DNA from: Catellatospora coxensis
Lineage (GTDB): Bacteria > Actinomycetota > Actinomycetes > Mycobacteriales > Micromonosporaceae
DNA: 64,000 bases
Reading direction: 5' to 3'
NCBI RefSeq assembly: GCF_016862635.1
Contig: NZ_BONI01000050.1
Span: 1 to 64,000, forward strand
Positions 1 through 8,370 of the stretch are shown here, piece after piece (position 1 is the stretch's first letter; each line of letters opens with the position of its first letter). A model generated the notes under the pieces. That model saw nothing but the letters and a program-made list of their open reading frames with translations, searched no databases and was not told where the DNA came from. Made by a program: the position numbers and the translations under genes.

Positions 1-32
1 GGCGGCTGCGGTCCGATCGGACCGCAGCCGCC
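1..32. repeat. Perfect 14-bp stem palindrome, possible terminator
   Basis: Bases 1-14 are the exact reverse complement of bases 19-32, around a 4-base loop (GATC). The structure is strong enough for an intrinsic terminator, but it lies in the still-open reading frame of the SUKH gene and the window ends there. Whether it terminates that gene or a neighbour cannot be seen. Confidence 0.5.
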
Positions 33-719
33 ATTCGGCCACAGTGCCAGGTAGCGTTCAGTGCTGTCGAGCCAGTCCAGGTACCACTCGCCGAAGCCCA
101 TCGGCTCGCCGGCGTCGTTCTCGACGGGGTTCATGTCCGCCCAGTCGCAACTGCTGTCGTACCAGACCGTGCCGGCCGCGGGTCCGCTCACGACGAGCCA
201 GTAGCGCCGATTGCAGCCCTCGTCCACCAGGTAGATCGCGCCCTGGCTGAACTCCGGCACGGCCACGATCTCCCACATCCGGTCCTGCCACGACCAGGTC
301 GCCTCCTTGAAGGCGGTCTCGTCGGTGAAGTCCTCCGGCCGGGGTTCCCGCTCATCGAGTTCGTCGAGCAGCTCGCCGAACGGCCGCTCGACCAGGAACG
401 GCAGGCCGAGCCGGGCGACGTCGGTCAGGTCGCCGCAGTCGCCGTGCCACCGCCAGCCGTCGCCGTCGGCGATGCGCCGGACCGTGTTGATCCCGTAGTC
501 CGGGCCCGCGCCGCCGGCGGCCACCTGCGTCAGGAATCGCCGGTAGTCGGCGGGCAGCTCGACGCCGAGCCAGGCTTCCAGGTCGGCGAGGTCGCCGTCG
601 CCGAGCGCGGGCGCGAGGGTGAATCCGTGCAGGTCCGCGCCGAACCGGCGCTCGTGGCCGGGCCGGGCGCGCAGGCTCTCGACCCGTTCGCGCACGCCGC
701 TCCAGTCCGTGTCGCCCAT
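1..719 (-). CDS. SMI1/KNR4 (SUKH) family protein, 3' end outside window
   Basis: The frame starts at ATG 719 and stays open to base 1, so the C-terminus is missing; 239 residues are visible. Seen: an early LPADYRRFL segment followed by a glycine-rich turn, an internal GAIYLVDEG stretch followed by WLVVSGPAAGTVW, and a late WYLDWLD motif. These are the recurrent landmarks of the SMI1/KNR4 (SUKH) fold. Family knowledge: in bacteria SUKH proteins are common immunity proteins of polymorphic toxin systems, or cytoplasmic proteins of unknown role. Inference: its position about 700 bp from an RHS toxin locus fits an immunity role, but it is transcribed away from that locus and no toxin gene is visible beside it. 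The left-edge palindrome lies inside this frame. Confidence 0.8.
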   Translation of the reverse strand, partial: MGDTDWSGVRERVESLRARPGHERRFGADLHGFTLAPALGDGDLADLEAWLGVELPADYRRFLTQVAAGGAGPDYGINTVRRIADGDGWRWHGDCGDLTDVARLGLPFLVERPFGELLDELDEREPRPEDFTDETAFKEATWSWQDRMWEIVAVPEFSQGAIYLVDEGCNRRYWLVVSGPAAGTVWYDSSCDWADMNPVENDAGEPMGFGEWYLDWLDSTERYLALWPNGGCGPIGPQP

Positions 720-1268
720 GGCCGCCTCCCCGTGCCTGATGGGTGGCATCGTAGATCGCCGCGCTGCGTGCGGCTGACCGCCCGGCGGGCGTCAGCGGAT
801 CAGCAAATGCGCGACACGCGGCGTGATCCGGTCAAGTCCTTCGTTTCGCGGTTGTACGATTTGCCCGGTTGGCCCGGCTACCGCCCCGGGGTCGGGCCGA
901 CCCTTCGTGATCGGGGTTCACGAAGCACGTGCCGTCAGCCGTGCCGGCCGACGTGCGTGGCTGGTGGCACCCCTCAGTCCGTCCGCGAGAGGCGGGCTGA
1001 GGCGGCCGGTCCGGTGGTAACGCCACCGCCGGACCGGCCGCAAGGACGATCGGGACCTCCCCTGCCGCCTGAGCAGCGCAGGGTTGCATCGCATCGATTT
1101 GGTAACGGTGACTCGTCGGCCGGGACCGTACGCCCATCGATGATCATCAGCCGATGGCTCGCGACCGACAGCGATCTCTGCTGGCAACGGGCTCAGTGCC
1201 AGCGGCGGCCGTCGTTTTTCCTGGTCGAGGCACCATTGTGGTCTTAGTCGTCGCCCGAATTCGGCCTA
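720..1268. other. Intergenic stretch with one strong hairpin
   Basis: I see no convincing gene here; the open frames lack recognisable protein features. It must hold the promoter of the leftward SUKH gene. A hairpin at 1002-1041 has a 13-bp perfect stem (GCGGCCGGTCCGG with its complement) and a 14-base inner segment that can itself pair. It looks like a terminator but belongs to no visible gene, which suggests something was lost here. Confidence 0.4.
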
Positions 1269-1298
1269 TTGCTCGGTGTACCTGCCCCCACCTAAGGT
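1269..1298 (+). promoter_or_regulatory. Candidate promoter, copy of the one before the FG-GAP gene
   Basis: TTGCTC (1269-1274), 18 bases, then TAAGGT (1293-1298). The promoter proposed ahead of the FG-GAP gene has the same TTGCTC, 17 bases, then TAGCGT. The similarity continues through the leader to the GTG codon at 1332, so the two regions appear duplicated. Its only present targets are the 20-codon frame at 1332 and the RHS gene at 1440. Confidence 0.5.
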
Positions 1299-1331
1299 CC
1301 GGCCGTTCATGTCCGAACGGGGGAAGCATGC

Positions 1332-1394
1332 GTGTCGCGCCGTCCTGTGGCCTGGGCCGTCGTGGTCGAGGCCGACTGCGGCGCCGGCCGGTGA
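1332..1394 (+). pseudogene. 20-codon remnant (or leader peptide) of an FG-GAP gene start
   Basis: A GTG follows a purine-rich GGGGGAAG site and opens a 20-residue frame starting VSRRPVAW, ending at TGA 1392-1394. The intact FG-GAP gene at 8371 begins VSRRLVSH after GGGGGAG, and the DNA around both starts aligns closely (GCGTGTCGCG shared exactly). After about ten codons the similarity stops. A short hairpin (GGGGC TTC GCCCC, 1395-1407) follows the stop and the RHS start is at 1440. Two readings: a scar left when a copy of the two upstream genes was deleted, or a translated leader that now regulates the RHS gene. I favour the scar. Confidence 0.5.
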
Positions 1395-1415
1395 GGGGCT
1401 TCGCCCCACCCGTAT

Positions 1416-1430
1416 TGATCATTGGCGGTA
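1416..1430 (+). promoter_or_regulatory. Conserved 15-base element upstream of RHS gene 1
   Basis: TGATCATTGGCGGTA occurs here, 9 bases before the ATG at 1440, and again at 15333-15347, 7 bases before the second RHS start. It contains the palindrome TGATCA and a weak purine patch (GGCGG) where a ribosome-binding site is expected. The flanking bases differ, so the element seems specifically kept. Confidence 0.55.
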
Positions 1431-1439
1431 CAGCGACAC

Positions 1440-4400
1440 ATGTCATCACAACGTAACCGGTGGTCGCGCCTCCCCAGGCGCCTCAACCGGCCCCTTGCCC
1501 TGCTCCTTGCGGGAGCGCTGGGAATCGCCGTGGCCCAGCTGCCCGTGGCGGCTCTGGCCTCGACCGATCCCGGCCGCCCGGCCGCGCAGGCGCAGCAGAA
1601 GGCGGCCAGGGGCAGCGGCCTCACCCCGGAGCGGGCGAAGGAGGACCCGACTGCGGGCAAGGTCATGTCGCGCCCGGACGCGGTCGCCTGGCCGGCAGCG
1701 GCCTCGGCCGACATCGAGGCCGCGTCGGTCGATGCCACCCCGGTCTCGGTCGGCGGCCTCGCGGTCGACCTGTCGCAGGCGGACCGGACCGCGCGCGGCG
1801 CCGCCCAGCGCTCGGCGGACGCCGAACCCGGGCGGGCCCGGGTCAAGGTGTACGACCGCGCCGCGTCCCGCCGGGTCGGCGTGGACGGGCCGCTCGTCTC
1901 CCTCCAGCGCAACGATGCGTCGCCCAGCGGCGGCAAGGTGAAGCTCTCGCTCGGCTACCGCGGCTTCGCCCACGCCGTCGGCGGCGACTGGGGAGCCAGG
2001 CTGCGGCTCGTGGCGCTGCCGAGCTGCGCCCTCACCACCCCGGAGCAGGCGCAGTGCCGCGTCGCCACACCGCTGCCGTCGCGCAACGACTCGGGCGAGG
2101 CGACCGTCTCGGCGGACGTCGACCTGGTCGCGCTGTCGGGGACGTCCGTCTTCGCGCTGGCCGCCGCCGATTCGTCGACGCAGGGTGACTACAAGGCGAC
2201 CCAGCTGTCGCCGTCGTCGTCCTGGGAGACGAAGCTCTCGTCGGGCGCCTTCTCCTGGACGTACCCGATCCGCAGCCCGGGCACGCCCGGCGGGTTCGGG
2301 CCACAGGTCGCGCTGGCGTACTCGTCCCAGACCGTCGACGGCCGCACCTCGGCCACCAACAACCAGGGCTCGTGGATGGGCGAGGGCTTCAGCTACGAGC
2401 CCGGCTACATCGAGCGGCGGTACAAGGCGTGCTCCGACGACGGCCATGACGGCTCGACCGAGCAGTGCTGGGCCTTCCAGAACGGCACCGTCATGCTGTC
2501 CGGCCACTCCGGCACCATGGTGAAGATCACCGACGATCTCTGGAAGCTCTCGACCGATGACGGCACCCGGGTGGAGCGCAAGCAGGGCGCGACCAACGGC
2601 GACAACGACGGCGAGCACTGGAAGGTCACCACGACCGACGGCACGCAGTACTTCTTCGGTCTGGGCCGGCTGCCCGGCTGGACCTCCGGCAAGGAGGAGA
2701 CCGACTCGGTCTGGTCGGTGCCGGTGTACGGCGACGACTCCGGCGAGCCGTGCTACAAGAGTTCCGGTTTCGACGACTCGTACTGCAACCAGGGTTGGCG
2801 CTGGAACCTGGACTACGTCGTGGACCCCCGCGGCAACGTCATCTCGTACTTCTACGACTCCGAGGTCAACTACTACGCCCGCGGTGGGAAGACCGACGTC
2901 GACGGTACCGCCTACCACCGCGGCGGCTACCTCGCCCGCATCGACTACGGCCAGCGCGACGGGCAGGTCTACACCACCGACGCGCCGGCCCGGGTGGTGT
3001 TCGAGACCGCCGAGCGCTGCATCCCGGCGGGCGGCGTCGACTGCGACCCCGCGGATCTGAACGAGGACACCGCGGCCTCCTGGCCCGACGTCCCGCAGGA
3101 CCGCATCTGCGCGCCGAACACCCACTGCGAGTCCTCGCAGTCGGCGACGACGTTCTTCACCCGCAAGCGGCTCACGAAGATCCAGACGGAGGTCCGTGGC
3201 GCCACGAACTGGCTGCCGGTGGAGTCCTGGGTGCTGGAGCACCAGTTCAAGGCCAACGACGACAACTCGCGCACGCTGTGGCTCAGCAAGATCAACCACA
3301 GCGGACACTGGGGCGGCACGACGCAGGCGCTGCCCCCGACCGAGCTGGACGGCATCCAGCTGAGCAACCGCATCGTCGTCGACGGCGACCACATGGGCCC
3401 GCTCATCCGTTACCGGCTGGCGACCGTGAAGACCGACAGCGGCGCGCAGATCACCATCAACTACAAGACGCCCGACTGCACCAAGGACAACCTGCCGGCG
3501 GCGGCGGACGGTTCCACCAGGCGCTGCTATCCGGTGCTCTGGAACCCGCTCGGCGGCGGCGAGGACGACCGGGTCACCGACTGGTTCCACAAGTACGTGG
3601 TGGACAACGTGGTCACCGACGACCTCGTCGGCGGCAACGACGACATGGTCTCCTCCTACGAATACGTCGGCAGCGCGGCGTGGCGCAAGTCCGCGCCGGA
3701 CGGCATCAGCAAGGCCGACTACCTGACCTGGTCCGACTGGCGGGGCTACGCGCAGGTGAACGTGCGGACCGGGGACGGGCAGTCGATGCCGGGCCGGGTC
3801 GACCACTACTTCCTGCGCGGTCTGAGCGGCGGGGAGCTCGGCGACGGCAGCAAGCCCGCGGTGACGCGCACGGACTCGACCGGGGGCAGCTACACCGACC
3901 ACGACCAGCTGTCGGGACACGAGCTGGAGACGATCGTCTACGACGGGACGGCCGTCGTCTCGAAGACGATCAACCAGCCCTGGCGGCACGTGACCAGGAC
4001 GCAGACCGAGACCTGGGGCTCGAACGTCGCCGCGATGGTGCGTACCGACGTGGTGCGCCAGCTGACCGCGATGCCGGACGACGCGCAGGGCAACCCGGTC
4101 TGGCGCGAGACGAAGTCCGTCACCACCTACGACACCACCTGGGGCCGGCCCGATCAGGTCGACGACCTCGGTGAGGTCGGCGCCGGCAAGGACGGCGACG
4201 ACAAGTGCACCCGCACCTGGTACCTGGACAACCCCGACCCCGCCAGGTACCTGCACGGCTACGTCTCGCGGACGCAGACCGTGTCGGTGAAGTGCACGAC
4301 CACGCCGGACCTGAGCAAGCACCTCGTCACCGACACCCGCACCAGCTTCGACCTGCAGGCGTGGGGCGCAGTGCCGACCGAGGGCACCGGCACCCGCAGC

Positions 4401-7400
4401 GAGTCCCTGGACCGCTACGACGGGACGACCATCCGGTACGTCATCGACTCGGAGACCACGAGCCTCGACGCCTACAACCGCCCGCTGACGGTCAAGGACG
4501 CCCGGGCGATCGCGGAGAACCGCACCTTCTCCAACATCACCGAGTACACCGAGACGTACGGCCTGACCACCCAGGTCAAGTCGACGAACGCGGCCAACCA
4601 CGTCACGACGACGACCCTCGACCCGGCCTTCGGCCTGGCGGTGGCGGCGGTTGACCCCAATCTCCGGCGCACCGAACTGGCCTACGACTCCCTGGGCCAG
4701 CTCACCGCGGTGTGGACGGCCGACCGCAACCGGTCGCAGGGCGCCACGCCCAACCTGAAGTACTCGTACTTCCTGCGCAACGACAAGGCGACCGTCGTCA
4801 AGACCGAGAAGCTGGCCAACGACGGCACCTACCGGGCCAGCTACGAGCTGCACGACGGCCTGCTCCGGCTCCGGCAGACGCAGGTGCCCGGTCAGGGCGG
4901 TTGGCTGCTGACCGACACGTTCCACAACGGCCTGGGCAAGGCGTACAAGACCAACGCCGCGTACCTCGCCACCGGCACGGCGGGCGACACGCCCATCGTG
5001 ACCGCGGAGGGCGCCGTCAACGGCCAGAACACGCTGGTGTTCGACGGCGCCGGGCGTACGGTGTCCGACACGTTCTCCGTCGCCGGCGACGCCAGGTGGG
5101 TCACCACGACCACCTACGAAGGCGACCGCGTCAGCGTGGACCCGCCGCAGGGCGGTTCGCCGACGACCACGGTCAGCGACGCCCGGGGCCAGGCCACGGA
5201 GCTGTACCAGTACCACGGTGACAGCCCCACCGGCCCGGCCGACGTCACGCACTACACCTACACCCCGGCCGGACTGCTCGACACGGTCACCGACCCGCTG
5301 GGCAACGTCTGGAACTACGACTACAACCAGCGCGGCCTGAAGGAGCGCGCGGAGGATCCCGACACCGGGGTCGCGACGTACACCTACAACACCAGCGGTG
5401 ACCTGCTCTCCAGCAGCGACGCCCGCCCGGTCAAGCTGTCCAACAAGTACGACGTGCTGGGCCGCAAGGTCGAGGCGTGGCAGGGCGATGTCGGCACCGG
5501 CACCAAGCTGGCGGCGTGGGTGTTCGACCCGGCCGGCAACAAGGGCCAGCTGCACTACAGCCAGCGCATCGACAACAGTCAGAACTACTACGTCATCAAC
5601 ATGACCAGGGACAGCCTGTACCGGGTGACCAGCCTGCGCTACAGCTTCCCGTCGGGCGGGGTCGGCAGCTCGCTGAGCGGCAACTACGACTTCTCGACCG
5701 CGTACAACACCGATGGCACGATCCAGTCGCTGGGCATGCCGGCCGGCGGCGGCCTGACGGCCGAGGCGGTCGCGTCGATCTACGACGACCTGCAGCGTCC
5801 CACCACGCTGACGGGCACGTCGAGCTACGTCACGTCGGCGCTGTACAGCAACGTCAACGAACTGCTCCAGACCGAGCTGTACACCGGCGGGACCGGGAAG
5901 AAGGCGTGGCTCGGCTGGGACTACGAGCGCGGCACGGGTCGGCTGACCAAGACCAAGGTGAGCCGGCAGGGCGTGGCCACGCCCGACATGGACGCCCTCT
6001 ACCGCTACGACGACAGCGGCAGCGTGCTGTCCATCGAGGACACCCCCGTCGGCGGTACCCGTGACGTCCAGTGCTTCGGCTACGACTACCTGCGGCGGCT
6101 CACCGAGGCCTGGGCGACCGACTCCACCACCAAGACGTGCGCGGACGGCGTCGAGGAGACGGGTGTCGGCGGCCCCGCCCCGTACCACCAGAGCTGGACG
6201 TTCGACAAGATCGGCAACCGGGACGTCGAGACCCTGCACTCCACGACCGGTGGCGCCGACACGGTCCGCGACTACACCTATCCCGCATCAGGTGCGGGCA
6301 AGGAGCAGCCGCACGCCGTCTCCCGAGTCGACGAGAAGGGCCCGGGGGGCGACAAGACCTTCAACTACGCCTACGACAAGGTCGGCAACACGACCTGCCG
6401 GCCAAACGCCGCGACCGGCAACGTCTGCCCGCCGAACACGCCCGCCGGTCAGCAGGCGCTGACGTGGAACGCCGAAGGCCGGCTGGCCGCCAGCACCCCC
6501 GCCGGCGGCCAGGCCACCACGTACGTCTACGACGCCGACGGCCGCCGGATCGCCCGCAAGGAGCCCGGCGGCACGACCACGCTGTTCCTGCCGAACATGG
6601 AACTGAAGCAGACCGGCACCGTGGTGGCGGGCACCCGCTACTACTCGTTCGGCGGCCACACCGTCGCCGTGCGCACCGGGTCCGGGGTCGACTTCCAGGC
6701 GGCCGACCACCACGGCACCGCCGGCTGCACCATCAGCGCGGCGACCGGTGCCATCACCTGGCGGCGGACCACCCCGTACGGCGCAGGCCGCGGTCAGGCT
6801 CCGGCGAGCTGGCCGGACCAGAAGGGCTTCATCGGCGGCACCCAGGACCCGACCGGCCTGGTCAACCTCGGCGCCCGGGAATACGATCCGCTGCTCGGCC
6901 GATTCATCAGCGTCGACCCGATCATGGATCTCACCGATCCGCAGCAGTGGAGCGCCTACAGCTACGGCAACAGCAGCCCGCTCGTGGTCGCAGACCCTTC
7001 CGGCCTGCTGGGCTCGGCGAGCTGCGCGCCCGGCGAGGTCGGCGGCCCGGGAGCCTGCACCGGCAGCGAGAACGGCAACGGTCCCGGCGATCCGGGTACG
7101 AAGCCGGACCCGCCGCTGCTGACGATCCCGCTGGCCTACGACGGCGAGCTGGACTGGGTCGAGTACCGCTGGCTGAACGAGCGGTACGGCTACATCGGCA
7201 GTGCCAAGATGACCATGCGGGATCTGCTCGACTGGAAGGCCGGCAAGCGCGACCGCCGGGCGTTCTACGTCGACGACGAGAGCAACTTCATGGGTGAGGT
7301 GTGCGACTTCATGGGCCGCAGTGGCTGCGGCTTCGGCGCGCAGCGGTCGATGCAGCAGGGCCTCGAAAGCTGGAAGGACCTTCCCGTCGCGGGGATCGCC

Positions 7401-7826
7401 GCGAACCTCCTGCTCGCGGTCTCGTACACGGCGACCGACGATGCCGACAAGGCACTGGAGTCACTCATCGACGGCGTCGGAGCCGTTCCGGTCGGTGGCG
7501 GTGTCGCGGTCGGCGGAGTGGAGTTCGGTCTGGGTGAGGTCGCCGACATCGCCAAGACCGTCGCGTCCTCGGCCGTGGAGGGCAGGAAGGGGTACGGCTT
7601 CGGTGCGGTCGGGCCCGCCAGCGACATCTGGGTGGAGAAGTCCGGTTTGATCCAGATCGGCAGTGAGCCGGACAGCAGGGACCAGATCGACGCGGAGTGG
7701 ACGAGCTACCGCTCGATCGCACCGATTCCCACCGAATGGCTGGTGGCGGCGCGGCGGTCCGGTCCGGAGACGGTGCAGAGCCTGGTCGGCTTCTTCGTCC
7801 AGACCGGCATCTGGGAGAAGGGCTGA
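1440..7826 (+). CDS. Giant secreted RHS/YD-repeat polymorphic toxin-like protein (copy 1)
   Basis: 2128 residues. ATG 1440 was chosen over the upstream TTG (1422) because it matches the start of the second RHS gene (15355). Seen: a basic N-terminus and hydrophobic stretch ending near AALAS (signal peptide); a region with SPSSSWETK and FSWTYPIR typical of actinobacterial RHS N-termini; a long array of YD-type repeats (TYNTSGDLLSS, YVYDADGRR); then the RHS core LGAREYDPLLGRFISVDP near residue 1817. The core ends with DPSG, after which about 270 residues diverge from copy 2: a hydrophobic, glycine-rich linker and a tip ending near FFVQTGIWEKG. Known: in RHS proteins this variable tip is the toxin, carried inside a YD-repeat shell. 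The tip is unrecognised, there is no HINT domain, and I see no immunity gene in the following 540 bp. Confidence 0.9.
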   Translation: MSSQRNRWSRLPRRLNRPLALLLAGALGIAVAQLPVAALASTDPGRPAAQAQQKAARGSGLTPERAKEDPTAGKVMSRPDAVAWPAAASADIEAASVDATPVSVGGLAVDLSQADRTARGAAQRSADAEPGRARVKVYDRAASRRVGVDGPLVSLQRNDASPSGGKVKLSLGYRGFAHAVGGDWGARLRLVALPSCALTTPEQAQCRVATPLPSRNDSGEATVSADVDLVALSGTSVFALAAADSSTQGDYKATQLSPSSSWETKLSSGAFSWTYPIRSPGTPGGFGPQVALAYSSQTVDGRTSATNNQGSWMGEGFSYEPGYIERRYKACSDDGHDGSTEQCWAFQNGTVMLSGHSGTMVKITDDLWKLSTDDGTRVERKQGATNGDNDGEHWKVTTTDGTQYFFGLGRLPGWTSGKEETDSVWSVPVYGDDSGEPCYKSSGFDDSYCNQGWRWNLDYVVDPRGNVISYFYDSEVNYYARGGKTDVDGTAYHRGGYLARIDYGQRDGQVYTTDAPARVVFETAERCIPAGGVDCDPADLNEDTAASWPDVPQDRICAPNTHCESSQSATTFFTRKRLTKIQTEVRGATNWLPVESWVLEHQFKANDDNSRTLWLSKINHSGHWGGTTQALPPTELDGIQLSNRIVVDGDHMGPLIRYRLATVKTDSGAQITINYKTPDCTKDNLPAAADGSTRRCYPVLWNPLGGGEDDRVTDWFHKYVVDNVVTDDLVGGNDDMVSSYEYVGSAAWRKSAPDGISKADYLTWSDWRGYAQVNVRTGDGQSMPGRVDHYFLRGLSGGELGDGSKPAVTRTDSTGGSYTDHDQLSGHELETIVYDGTAVVSKTINQPWRHVTRTQTETWGSNVAAMVRTDVVRQLTAMPDDAQGNPVWRETKSVTTYDTTWGRPDQVDDLGEVGAGKDGDDKCTRTWYLDNPDPARYLHGYVSRTQTVSVKCTTTPDLSKHLVTDTRTSFDLQAWGAVPTEGTGTRSESLDRYDGTTIRYVIDSETTSLDAYNRPLTVKDARAIAENRTFSNITEYTETYGLTTQVKSTNAANHVTTTTLDPAFGLAVAAVDPNLRRTELAYDSLGQLTAVWTADRNRSQGATPNLKYSYFLRNDKATVVKTEKLANDGTYRASYELHDGLLRLRQTQVPGQGGWLLTDTFHNGLGKAYKTNAAYLATGTAGDTPIVTAEGAVNGQNTLVFDGAGRTVSDTFSVAGDARWVTTTTYEGDRVSVDPPQGGSPTTTVSDARGQATELYQYHGDSPTGPADVTHYTYTPAGLLDTVTDPLGNVWNYDYNQRGLKERAEDPDTGVATYTYNTSGDLLSSSDARPVKLSNKYDVLGRKVEAWQGDVGTGTKLAAWVFDPAGNKGQLHYSQRIDNSQNYYVINMTRDSLYRVTSLRYSFPSGGVGSSLSGNYDFSTAYNTDGTIQSLGMPAGGGLTAEAVASIYDDLQRPTTLTGTSSYVTSALYSNVNELLQTELYTGGTGKKAWLGWDYERGTGRLTKTKVSRQGVATPDMDALYRYDDSGSVLSIEDTPVGGTRDVQCFGYDYLRRLTEAWATDSTTKTCADGVEETGVGGPAPYHQSWTFDKIGNRDVETLHSTTGGADTVRDYTYPASGAGKEQPHAVSRVDEKGPGGDKTFNYAYDKVGNTTCRPNAATGNVCPPNTPAGQQALTWNAEGRLAASTPAGGQATTYVYDADGRRIARKEPGGTTTLFLPNMELKQTGTVVAGTRYYSFGGHTVAVRTGSGVDFQAADHHGTAGCTISAATGAITWRRTTPYGAGRGQAPASWPDQKGFIGGTQDPTGLVNLGAREYDPLLGRFISVDPIMDLTDPQQWSAYSYGNSSPLVVADPSGLLGSASCAPGEVGGPGACTGSENGNGPGDPGTKPDPPLLTIPLAYDGELDWVEYRWLNERYGYIGSAKMTMRDLLDWKAGKRDRRAFYVDDESNFMGEVCDFMGRSGCGFGAQRSMQQGLESWKDLPVAGIAANLLLAVSYTATDDADKALESLIDGVGAVPVGGGVAVGGVEFGLGEVADIAKTVASSAVEGRKGYGFGAVGPASDIWVEKSGLIQIGSEPDSRDQIDAEWTSYRSIAPIPTEWLVAARRSGPETVQSLVGFFVQTGIWEKG

Positions 7827-7933
7827 TGGGGTAGCGGCGGCGTGAAGCCGCGTGACGGGTCGGCTTCGGACCCGTCCGGAGTGGCCGCGATACACCTCTC
7901 CGGTCCTGTTCTCCGGTAAGTGAGCCGCCTGCG

Positions 7934-7966
7934 GGCCGGCCGGGCCTCGCTGAGGCCCGGCCGGCC
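7934..7966 (+). terminator. Terminator after RHS gene 1
   Basis: A perfect 15-bp stem (7934-7948 with 7952-7966) and a 3-base loop lie about 108 bases after the RHS stop. A weaker hairpin at about 7853-7879 (GACGGGTC pairing with GACCCGTC) precedes it. Confidence 0.7.
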
Positions 7967-8307
7967 TGTTCGCGTCTCCGGGCAGCCGCCGCGGCAGCGA
8001 CAGATGTCGATCTCATCGCAGCGCGGGAATTCGGTCATTTCGGATTATCTTCGAGGCCGGGGTTCGGTGCGACGCTGGTCGGCCAGGAGAACGCCGCCCG
8101 ACCGGGGGGTCACGACCGGCCTCCGGCCGATAACGGTTCAATCACGAGCGCTGGCTGCGTGCGTCATTCGTGGAGCGACAGGGCTCAGTCAGCAGGGAAT
8201 CGCAGAGCGTAATCGTTGCAGGTAGATGGGTACCTGACTGCCAATCGACATCATTTCCGCAGGTCAAGTGCGCAATCGCGCCGGGCGCGGTATCCGTCGA
8301 CGGGTAT
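7967..8307. other. Intergenic stretch, no gene seen
   Basis: This is where an immunity gene for RHS copy 1 would be expected. The only open frame (7920-8225, plus strand) has no ribosome-binding site and an arginine-rich composition typical of a wrong-frame translation. Base composition is noticeably less G+C-rich from 8000 to 8350, as expected for upstream regulatory DNA of the gene at 8371. Confidence 0.4.
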
Positions 8308-8336
8308 TTGCTCAGGTCAGGGCATGCATATAGCGT
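8308..8336 (+). promoter_or_regulatory. Candidate promoter of the FG-GAP / LamG operon
   Basis: TTGCTC (8308-8313), 17 bases, TAGCGT (8331-8336). The leader then runs 34 bases to GTG 8371 with GGGGGAG as the ribosome-binding site. The same arrangement recurs at 1269-1334, which supports both predictions. Confidence 0.55.
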
Positions 8337-8370
8337 CCCCGCCCGTTGATCTTCTACCGGGGGAGTACGC

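Noticed and set aside
444..1247. Long plus-strand open frame opposite the SUKH gene and into the intergenic region
   Set aside because: Composition is arginine/proline-rich, no ribosome-binding site, and the opposite strand carries a coherent SUKH protein.
1446..6239. 1597-codon minus-strand open frame antisense to RHS gene 1
   Set aside because: Typical high-G+C antisense shadow: its third positions mirror RHS codons and the translation is valine/arginine-rich without domains. Similar shadows lie opposite the FG-GAP, LamG and second RHS genes.
7920..8225. Possible immunity gene after RHS copy 1
   Set aside because: No ribosome-binding site, starts inside the terminator hairpin, and the translation looks like wrong-frame sequence.
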